Assembly (NCBI GenBank): GCA_031288575.1
Contig: JAITRD010000246.1
Span: forward strand, 1-12,341
DNA length: 12,341 nucleotides
Source: Treponema sp.
Lineage (GTDB): Bacteria; Spirochaetota; Spirochaetia; Treponematales; Breznakiellaceae
Reading direction: 5' to 3'
Positions within the stretch are counted from its first letter, which is position 1, and each line of letters starts with the position of its first letter. The position numbers and the translations under genes were made by a program. The notes beneath the pieces were generated by a model. It had not been told where the DNA came from. It did not search any database and saw only the letters and a list, made by a program, of their open reading frames with translations. Shown piece after piece: positions 6,599 through 12,341 of this stretch.

Positions 6599-7432
6599 TT
6601 AATCCTTCAGGCCGTACCAGGAGGCAATATGATGAATCGCCACCCCGAATTGGGAAACATCCGGCAGTTTCGTCAACAATTCTTCCAACTGGCTGTAAAG
6701 ATAGGCCTTACCCTCCTCCGCGTAGGACACCTGATCCCCCTCGCCGGAGGGGGATAGTTCCGCCCCGAGCATGAGGGGCTTATTCAGGGAAGCGGCATAG
6801 CCTATTTCCTCCTGGGCAACCTCATACATTTTTGCCGCGGTATCCCGGTAAGACATGACAAAAACCCGGTTTACGGTGTCTATCAAAGCCTGGTAAAGGG
6901 GCTTTTCCCCGCCCTTATAGGGCACCGGATCATCGAACCAAAAGGGAATATCGATTTCCACGGGCATTTGGTTTTGAAGCCCCATTATCAGGGCCAAATA
7001 TTCGGCCAGAATTTCCGCCCTCCGGGAGGCAAACTGGGGATGCTGATGGGGTTCTATATCCAGATGAACGCCGGCGAAACGCCGGGTCTCGGAAACCCTG
7101 TTCTGATAATCCTGATATAAACGGAGCAGTTCTTGCAGGGGCCCGTCATCTTCAATATAAGTATAATCCCCCGCCAAAAGATAAACCCTTATCCCCTGGG
7201 CGCGGGCTTCTTGAACAAAATCTTCGGTTTCGCCGCTAAAATCTTCCGTACACAGATAAATTTCCTCCACCTTGTTTTGCACCGCAAAATCAAGATACCG
7301 GCGGTCCCCTATCAATTCGCTGTGCCACCACCAAACCCCCAACTCCCTTTCCCCGGGACCGGAGTCCGGAGCGCACCCGGAAAACAAAACTGCCGCGATT
7401 ATAACCAGGAAAAACACAAAAAACCCTTTCAT
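6599..7432 (-). CDS. Predicted TIM-barrel, glycosidase-like lipoprotein of unknown function
   Basis: The product is 277 aa, with a lipoprotein signal peptide (hydrophobic 4-17, then LFSGC with Cys20). The mature part begins with GVWWWHSEL (32-40), then alternates short hydrophobic strands and helices in a TIM-barrel-like way: VEEIYLCTEDF (55-65), IRVYLLAGDYTY (81-92), FAGVHLDIEPHQHPQF (119-134), MPVEIDIPFWFDD (156-168), VNRVFVMSYRDTA (187-199), PLMLGAELS (219-227), FGVAIHHIASWYG (262-274). The DIE (125-127) at the end of a strand resembles the acidic catalytic motif of GH18-like folds, but the full DxxDxE is not present, so hydrolase activity is not established. It would be anchored on the outside of a membrane. 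No good ribosome binding site is visible. It is divergent from pepF and upstream of the LEA lipoprotein gene. Confidence 0.75.
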   Translation of the reverse strand: MKGFFVFFLVIIAAVLFSGCAPDSGPGERELGVWWWHSELIGDRRYLDFAVQNKVEEIYLCTEDFSGETEDFVQEARAQGIRVYLLAGDYTYIEDDGPLQELLRLYQDYQNRVSETRRFAGVHLDIEPHQHPQFASRRAEILAEYLALIMGLQNQMPVEIDIPFWFDDPVPYKGGEKPLYQALIDTVNRVFVMSYRDTAAKMYEVAQEEIGYAASLNKPLMLGAELSPSGEGDQVSYAEEGKAYLYSQLEELLTKLPDVSQFGVAIHHIASWYGLKD

Positions 7433-7534
7433 AATTTTATACTACCCGAGACTCCCTTCTCGGACCAGGGGTCTTGGCCCGGATTCCCATTTTATATACG
7501 CGAAAAAAATGTTAATCTTAGCCAGGAGTATTCC
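7433..7534. promoter_or_regulatory. Divergent intergenic region with AT-rich promoter core
   Basis: This 102-base gap separates the divergent lipoprotein gene and pepF, so it should hold both promoters. An AT-rich core (7489-7518, including TTTTATATA and a run of seven As) is the likely -10 area, but I cannot assign convincing -35/-10 pairs to either direction. CCGAG (7447-7451) and CTCGG (7460-7464) form a small inverted repeat close to the lipoprotein start, a possible operator. The pepF ribosome binding site AGGAG is at 7524-7528. Confidence 0.35.
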
Positions 7535-9370
7535 ATGATTATAAACAATCTTTCCCCCGCTTCCCCCCAGGGGGCGGGTCCGGCAATTCCCTCCCGGGCT
7601 CAAACGGCCCCGGAAAATACCTGGGACCTTTCCAAACTCTTTGCCGGCGATGAGGCCTGGAAGGAGGGTCTTACCGAATATGAAAAACAGGCGGAGCGGA
7701 TTCCTGGTTTCCGGGGCACCCTGGGGAAGTCCGCGGAAAGCCTCGCGGCCTATCTGGATTTTTTCAAGGAATTCGGAATCCTGGAGGAACGGCTTAACTA
7801 TTACGCCGACCTCCGGCAAACCGAAGATGAGGGGGACAGCGCCGCCCGGACCATGACCGGGCGTTTTATGATGGCTGCCTCCAAGGCCCAGGCCGCCGCT
7901 TCCTGGGCGATCCCGGAGATTCAGGCCATCCCCGATAAGGATATGGAAGATTTTCTTTCCCATCCCCGGATGGCGGAATACCGGATCTACCTGAAAAAAC
8001 TCCTCCGGTATAAACCCTATGTTTTAAGCGAAAAGGAGGAGCGGATCCTCGCCCTCCATGCCGAGGGGGAGCAGGTATGCCAGGAAGCCTTTTCGGTATT
8101 AACCAACGTGGACATGGATTTCGGCCTCATCGACACCCCCGAAGGGCCGCGGCCCCTCTCCCAGTCCACCTGGTCGGTTTTTATGGAAAATCCCGACCGG
8201 GAACTCAGGCGGCGGGTTTACGGAAATTTTTACCGCCATTTTGCCGCCCATAAAACCACCCTGGCAACCCTGTACGCCGGGCAGGTTAAACAGGATGTCA
8301 TCGGCGCCCGAATCCGGGGTTTCCCCTCAGCCCGGGTGGCGGCCCTCTTCCCCGACGACGTTCCCGAGGCGGTTTACGACAATCTGATAGATACCGTGGG
8401 GGCTAACCTTGGGTTCCTCCACCGTTATTATGCCCTGCGGAAAAGGGTCTTAAAACTGGAGGAACTGCGGCATTACGATGTGTATGTCCCCCTGGTCCCC
8501 CAGGCTTCCCAAAGGACCCCCTGGAAGGAGGCGGTAGACATGATCTCCGCCGCCCTGGTTCCTCTGGGGGATGAATATGTGGATACCCTCCGCTCCGGGC
8601 TTTTAGGCCGGTGGGCGGATCGCTATGAAAACAAGGGGAAACGATCCGGGGCCTTTTCCGCGGGGAGCTTTACCGGCGATCCCTATATCCTCGTCAATTA
8701 TAAGGAAGACGCCATCCGGGACGTGTTTACCCTGGCCCATGAGGGGGGCCACTCCATGCATTCCTGGTATGCCGCCCGGTCCAACCCCTTTATGCACTAC
8801 GGCTATACGATCTTTGAAGCCGAAGTGGCCAGTACCTTCAACGAGGAACTCCTTTTCCGGCATCTGAAAAAAAACGCCGGGTCCCGGGAACTGGAAACCT
8901 ACCTGGTGAATAAACGGGCGGATGAACTTTTGGCCACCCTGTACCGGCAGACCATGTTCGCCGAATTTGAGAAACGGACCCATGAGCTGGAAGAAGGGGG
9001 AACCCCCCTGACGGCGGACCTGCTGCGGGAGGAATACCGGAAGCTCCTGGTCAAATATTTCGGCGGGGAATTGGCATTTGAGGAAGAAAGCGACCTGGAG
9101 GGTTTGCGGATCCCCCACTTTTACCGGGCCTTTTATGTTTATAAATACGCCACCGGGGTTTCGGCGTCCCTTGCCCTGGCGGAACGGGTCCTCGGGGGAG
9201 GAACCGGGGAGCGGGAGGACTATTTTGCCTTTCTCAAGTCCGGAGGCTCCCGGTTCCCCATTGAATCCCTCCGCGTCGCCGGGGTAGATATGTCCTCCCC
9301 CGGGCCGGTGGCGGCGGCCTGCCGGGCCTTCGGCCGCCTGGTGGAAAAATTGGAGGAACTTCTAGGCTGA
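7535..9370 (+). CDS. pepF: Oligoendopeptidase F, M3 family zinc metallopeptidase
   Basis: The product is 611 aa, the usual length for PepF/M3B peptidases, cytoplasmic zinc enzymes that cut short peptides. The catalytic motif is AHEGGHSMHSWY with H402-E403-x-x-H406. The third zinc ligand is expected in IFEAEVASTFNEELL, at Glu430. The N-terminal half (about 30-230) is the helical M3 N-terminal domain, starting with NTWDLSKLFAGDEAW as is typical of the family. The C-terminal part has FYVYKYATGVSASLALAERVL, also typical. The ATG at 7535 has AGGAG six bases upstream. The frame is open another 134 codons upstream, but that part lies antisense to the lipoprotein gene and does not resemble PepF. There is no signal peptide. 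It converges on the glcD-like gene with 11 bases between stops and no visible terminator. Confidence 0.96.
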   Translation: MIINNLSPASPQGAGPAIPSRAQTAPENTWDLSKLFAGDEAWKEGLTEYEKQAERIPGFRGTLGKSAESLAAYLDFFKEFGILEERLNYYADLRQTEDEGDSAARTMTGRFMMAASKAQAAASWAIPEIQAIPDKDMEDFLSHPRMAEYRIYLKKLLRYKPYVLSEKEERILALHAEGEQVCQEAFSVLTNVDMDFGLIDTPEGPRPLSQSTWSVFMENPDRELRRRVYGNFYRHFAAHKTTLATLYAGQVKQDVIGARIRGFPSARVAALFPDDVPEAVYDNLIDTVGANLGFLHRYYALRKRVLKLEELRHYDVYVPLVPQASQRTPWKEAVDMISAALVPLGDEYVDTLRSGLLGRWADRYENKGKRSGAFSAGSFTGDPYILVNYKEDAIRDVFTLAHEGGHSMHSWYAARSNPFMHYGYTIFEAEVASTFNEELLFRHLKKNAGSRELETYLVNKRADELLATLYRQTMFAEFEKRTHELEEGGTPLTADLLREEYRKLLVKYFGGELAFEEESDLEGLRIPHFYRAFYVYKYATGVSASLALAERVLGGGTGEREDYFAFLKSGGSRFPIESLRVAGVDMSSPGPVAAACRAFGRLVEKLEELLG

Positions 9371-9381
9371 CCGGAAGGGGC

Positions 9382-10815
9382 TTAGGGGATATTAAATATT
9401 TTCCCGGGATTCATGATATTGTTGGGGTCCCAGGCCTGTTTGATCCCCTGCATAAGCTCCAATTCAGCGGGGCTGATGAGGCTTTTGAGGTGTTCCCGGC
9501 GTTTGATGCCGATTCCGTGTTCCCCGCTGATCTTTCCCCCGGCGCCGGCGGTGATCCGGTAAAGTTCGGCCAGGCACGCGGCCTCGTTCCGTTTCCATTC
9601 CGCTTCACCCATGGCGCTTTCCTTGACCAGGGTGGCGTGGAGGTTGCCGTCCCCGGCGTGGCCGTAACAGGGGATGCTCATGCCGTATTTTTTGCCCAGC
9701 CTTTCCAGTTCGGAGATCATGAAGGGAATGCGGGAAATGGGAACCACAATATCCTCCACGCTTTGGACGGGGCTAAAAACTTTAAAGGCTTCGGCGATGT
9801 TCCGGCGCACATTCCAGATCCGCTCTATGTTGTTGCGGTCCTCCGCCACATAGACCTCCAGGGCCCCGCGGCTTTCGCAGAGTTTTCCCGTTTCGATAAG
9901 GTCCCGCTCAATCTGGCCGGGATTAACCCCGTCCAGTTCTATAAGAAGCATGGCTCCGGCGTTTTCGTAGGGGAGGCTTTCGTTTAAATAACGGCAACTG
10001 GTAACAATCGAAAGCCGGTCCATAAATTCGATGCTCGTGGGGGTGAGCCCCCGGGAGAGGATCAGCGGCACAAGATTTATAGCCTCCTGGGGGGTTTTAA
10101 AAAGAACCAAGAGGTCCGATTTGTCCGCGGGATACCCGATCAGGCGGATGATCGCCTTGGTAACGATCCCCAGGGTTCCCTCGGAACCAATGACCAGGGA
10201 CTTTAAATCATAACCGCTCACGTCCTTGAGGATCTTCCCCCCCAGTTCCACAATATCCCCCCGGGGAGTAACCAGCTCCAGCCCCAGGATGTACCGGCCT
10301 GTAACGCCGTATTTGACCGCCTTGCCTCCCCCGGCGTTTTCGGCGATATTTCCCCCCAGCAAACAGGTTTGCAGGCTCATGGGGTATCCGGCGAAAAAAA
10401 GCCCCCGTTCCTCCACCGCCCGGGCAAAATCATTGGTTACCATCCCCGTTTCCGCTACGGCCACCATGTTTTCCTCATCCAGCTCCAGGAGCCGGTTCAT
10501 CCGTTCCAGGGAGAGAACAATGCCCCCGTATTCGGGGATAGCTCCCCCGGAAAGGCCGGAACCGGCGCCCCGGGGGGTTATGGGAATCTTCTCCCGGTTG
10601 GCCAGTTTTACAATCTCCGCAACCTCCGCGGTATTCCGGGGCAAAACCACCGCCTCGGGCATGCGCCCGTATTCCCGGGCATCGGTTTCGTCATGGGAAT
10701 AGGCTTCCAGTTTTTCCGGATCCGTAAGCACCGCGCCGGGCCCGGCGATCCTTTGCAGGGCCTCCAAAATCTCCGCCGTTACCGGCTGATAAAAACCCTT
10801 GGTATCCATCGGCAT
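9382..10815 (-). CDS. glcD: FAD-linked 2-hydroxyacid (lactate/glycolate) dehydrogenase, GlcD/LctD type
   Basis: The product is 477 aa, normal for GlcD/D-LDH flavoproteins of the VAO/PCMH family. The FAD-binding domain has PRGAGSGLSGG (81-91), GGNIAENAGGGKAVKYG (154-170) and KDVSGYDLKSLVIGSEGTLGIVT (197-219). The substrate domain has CYGHAGDGNLH (383-393), GKISGEHGIG (427-436) and the C-terminal PNNIMNPGKIF (464-474). It would oxidise lactate or another 2-hydroxyacid and pass electrons to FAD. The position right after etfB-etfA, 6 bases from the etfA stop, strongly suggests the ETF is the electron partner, as in the LctBCD enzyme of Acetobacterium woodii. Two starts are possible; AAGGAG (10818-10823) is 2 bases before the first ATG and 8 before Met3 (10809), so Met3 is better supported. 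No Fe-S motif is seen. Substrate stereochemistry cannot be read from the sequence. Confidence 0.93.
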   Translation of the reverse strand: MPMDTKGFYQPVTAEILEALQRIAGPGAVLTDPEKLEAYSHDETDAREYGRMPEAVVLPRNTAEVAEIVKLANREKIPITPRGAGSGLSGGAIPEYGGIVLSLERMNRLLELDEENMVAVAETGMVTNDFARAVEERGLFFAGYPMSLQTCLLGGNIAENAGGGKAVKYGVTGRYILGLELVTPRGDIVELGGKILKDVSGYDLKSLVIGSEGTLGIVTKAIIRLIGYPADKSDLLVLFKTPQEAINLVPLILSRGLTPTSIEFMDRLSIVTSCRYLNESLPYENAGAMLLIELDGVNPGQIERDLIETGKLCESRGALEVYVAEDRNNIERIWNVRRNIAEAFKVFSPVQSVEDIVVPISRIPFMISELERLGKKYGMSIPCYGHAGDGNLHATLVKESAMGEAEWKRNEAACLAELYRITAGAGGKISGEHGIGIKRREHLKSLISPAELELMQGIKQAWDPNNIMNPGKIFNIP

Positions 10816-10821
10816 TTCTCC

Positions 10822-11853
10822 TTACTGCCCCAAATCCGCGGCATTTTTCCCGCCCCCGCCGCGGCGCAGCCGTTTCAGCAGGGCGGGAACCACGGCAAAG
10901 GCGTCCCCCACGATGCCGAAATCGGCGATCTGGTGCAGGGGGGCGTCGGGATCGATATTGACGGATAGGATGACCTCGCTGGTTTTAATCCCCGCCAGGT
11001 GCTGAATGGCGCCGGATATGCCTATCCCGATATAAAGTTTGGGGGAAACGGTCTTGCCGCTCAGGCCTATCTGATGGGGATAACTTATCCAGCCCCGGTC
11101 CACCGCGTCCCGGCTTGCCCCTGCCGCGCCGCCCAAAGCCTCCGCAAGTTCCCGGATTATGCCGAAGTTTTCCCCCTTCTTGAGCCCCCGGCCCCCGGCT
11201 ACCACCACCTCGGCCTCCTCCAGGTTGATAAGCCCCGTCTCCTCCCTCCGGTACCCGGTTACCCGGGTTTCGCTTTGAAGGAGCCGGTCCTCCGGAATAA
11301 TCCGCCTAATTGGCCCCCTCCGGGAGGGGTCCTTTTCCGGGGGCCGGGAAGACCTGGGCCGTACCGTGGCCATCTGGGGCCGGCGGTCCGGGGTTTTGAT
11401 GGTGGCCATGATATTTCCCCCGATAGCGGGCCGGATCTGGAGAAGATTGCCGGTCCCCTCCTCAATGTCCAGGCCGGTACAATCCGCGGTAAGCCCCGTG
11501 CGGAGCTTAACCGCGGTATAGGGCATGAGGGTCCTCCCGGAAGAAGTCGCCCCGGCAAGGAAAACCGCGGGTTTATGGGCCAGGATAAGCTCCGTCAGAA
11601 TCCGGGCATAGGTTTCGCAGACAAAATCCGCAAGCCGGGGCTCCTCCGCGGCCAGGACTTCGTCGGCCCCCCGCTGTATAAGCTCCTCCAGATCCTCTTC
11701 CCGGACCGCCTCCCCAATGAGCACCGAAACCAGGGGAACCCCCAGCTTATCCGCCAGGAACCGTCCCCGGGTAAGGAGTTCAAAGGAGACCGGCTTGAGC
11801 CGGCCCCCGAATTGTTCCGCCAGGGTCCACACCGCGCCGGTTTTGTCCGTCAT
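10822..11853 (-). CDS. etfA: Electron transfer flavoprotein alpha subunit
   Basis: The product is 343 aa. The N-terminal domain (about 7-190) has the EtfA alpha/beta fold with LAGATSSGRTLMPYTAVKLRTGLTADCTGLDI (99-130). The C-terminal FAD domain has VVVAGGRGLKKGENF (216-230), GASRDAVDRGWISYPHQIGLSGKTVSPKLYIGIGISGAIQH (245-285), and the conserved NIDPDAPLHQIADFGIVGD (299-317), together the classic ETF-alpha signature. It pairs with EtfB to carry electrons from the neighbouring dehydrogenase. Its ATG overlaps the etfB stop (ATGA), indicating translational coupling. There is no N-terminal ferredoxin-type cysteine cluster of the kind reported for some acetogen EtfA proteins. The C-terminus is an unusual glycine-rich basic tail (RLRRGGGGKNAADLGQ). 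The interdomain linker (166-192) is rich in R, P and K. Confidence 0.95.
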   Translation of the reverse strand: MTDKTGAVWTLAEQFGGRLKPVSFELLTRGRFLADKLGVPLVSVLIGEAVREEDLEELIQRGADEVLAAEEPRLADFVCETYARILTELILAHKPAVFLAGATSSGRTLMPYTAVKLRTGLTADCTGLDIEEGTGNLLQIRPAIGGNIMATIKTPDRRPQMATVRPRSSRPPEKDPSRRGPIRRIIPEDRLLQSETRVTGYRREETGLINLEEAEVVVAGGRGLKKGENFGIIRELAEALGGAAGASRDAVDRGWISYPHQIGLSGKTVSPKLYIGIGISGAIQHLAGIKTSEVILSVNIDPDAPLHQIADFGIVGDAFAVVPALLKRLRRGGGGKNAADLGQ

Positions 11854-12341
11854 ATTATCCCCCGTTGTTCAAGAAAAAGCGCAAGTTCCTCCACCGCGGC
11901 ACGGAGCGATTCATCATCCTCCGCCCTGAGGATCCGGCCGCCCCGGGTCAGTTTTGGGGTATCAATCTTGACCACCCTGGTCGGGGAGCCCTTGAGCCCA
12001 AGGTATTCGGGGTTAAAATCCGGATCCGCGGCGGTGATAACCGGAATGGTTAATTCCATGGAACGGATCTTGCCCCGTAAGGTGGGGAGCCGGGGAAGGG
12101 CGATTTCCTTTACCACGGTCAACAGACAGGGCAGGGCCAGGGAAACCTGCTGGTATCCCTCCTCAACAAGACGCTCGGCATTTATCCGCCCGGCTTGGAC
12201 CGAGACAATTTTGGAGACATAGCTTGCCACGGGAAGATCCAGCCAGGCCGCAATGCCCGGCCCGACCTGGGCGGTATCGCCGTCGGTGGCCCGTTCCCCG
12301 GTGATGATAATGTCGGCGCCGCCGATTTTCCGTATCCCCTG
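11850..12341 (-). CDS. etfB: Electron transfer flavoprotein beta subunit (partial, N-terminus outside window)
   Basis: The C-terminal 163 residues of EtfB are present; the frame runs off the right edge, and about 100 N-terminal residues of a typical 260-aa EtfB are missing. The first residues inside the window read KIGGADIIITGERATDGDTAQVGPGIAAWLDLPVASYV. DGDTAQVGP is the form found in NADH-linked, electron-bifurcating ETFs, whereas AMP-binding housekeeping ETFs usually have a DDDCNQTGQ-like sequence. Further on are the usual LPCLLTVVKEI and LPTLRGKIRSM segments. The GTG at 12230 is internal, not a start. The gene overlaps etfA by four bases (ATGA). Confidence 0.95.
   Translation of the reverse strand, partial: QGIRKIGGADIIITGERATDGDTAQVGPGIAAWLDLPVASYVSKIVSVQAGRINAERLVEEGYQQVSLALPCLLTVVKEIALPRLPTLRGKIRSMELTIPVITAADPDFNPEYLGLKGSPTRVVKIDTPKLTRGGRILRAEDDESLRAAVEELALFLEQRGII

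Noticed and set aside
7133..7534. Extended N-terminus of pepF (134 extra codons)
   Set aside because: This stretch is antisense to the lipoprotein gene. The PepF family begins near the ATG at 7535, which has a well-spaced AGGAG.
3004..7534. Shared GGAATACTCC(C)TGG at 3004-3017 (+) and 7522-7534 (-)
   Set aside because: The second copy spans the pepF ribosome binding site and the match is short and gapped; it is most likely coincidence.
10999..12222. 407-codon open frame on the + strand
   Set aside because: It is antisense to etfA and etfB, whose motifs are unmistakable. The predicted product is low-complexity, rich in P, G and R, as expected from a GC-rich shadow frame.

Overview
The window looks like part of a spirochaete chromosome, most plausibly a relatively GC-rich free-living or termite-gut treponeme. 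This is inference from gene content (spirochaete-style lipoproteins, DUF2804, a GenX/EpmA paralogue, a lactate dehydrogenase/ETF locus) and GC-rich codon use. No single sequence proves the genus; the 23S tail (1-391) and the 5S gene would settle it by alignment.

Layout. Bases 1-626 are the end of an rRNA operon on the + strand: the 3' end of 23S, a spacer holding a strong GC-rich hairpin, 5S rRNA and a T-tract. Facing it on the - strand are a 48-codon small ORF with a very strong ribosome binding site (723-869), a two-TM/coiled-coil membrane protein of unknown role (947-1633) and a DUF2804 protein (1752-2801). The roughly 350-bp space before the next gene is not empty. It holds a compact element with 18-bp perfect terminal inverted repeats (2858-2875 / 3108-3125), flanked by near-identical direct repeats and filled with nested hairpins. 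From 3152 a + strand pair, murD and an epmA/genX-type EF-P lysine ligase, runs with only 4 bases between the genes. The ligase gene overlaps, tail to tail, a - strand LEA-type lipoprotein gene; next to that, also on the - strand, is a predicted TIM-barrel lipoprotein gene. The oligoendopeptidase F gene (+, 7535-9370) diverges from that lipoprotein gene and converges on the last operon.

The right end is a tight - strand operon, etfB (cut by the window edge) - etfA - glcD-type FAD oxidoreductase, with an ATGA overlap and then a 6-base gap. This is the order of the lctBCD electron-confurcating lactate dehydrogenase of acetogens, and the EtfB part carries the DGDTAQVGP motif expected of NADH-linked bifurcating ETFs. 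The likely role is lactate (or another 2-hydroxyacid) oxidation coupled to ETF. murD serves peptidoglycan synthesis, the EpmA-like enzyme serves EF-P modification, and PepF clears cytoplasmic peptides.

The item most worth a second look is the hairpin-rich, TIR-bounded element upstream of murD. It looks like a small non-autonomous mobile element (MITE-like) and may also act as an RNA structure in the murD leader.
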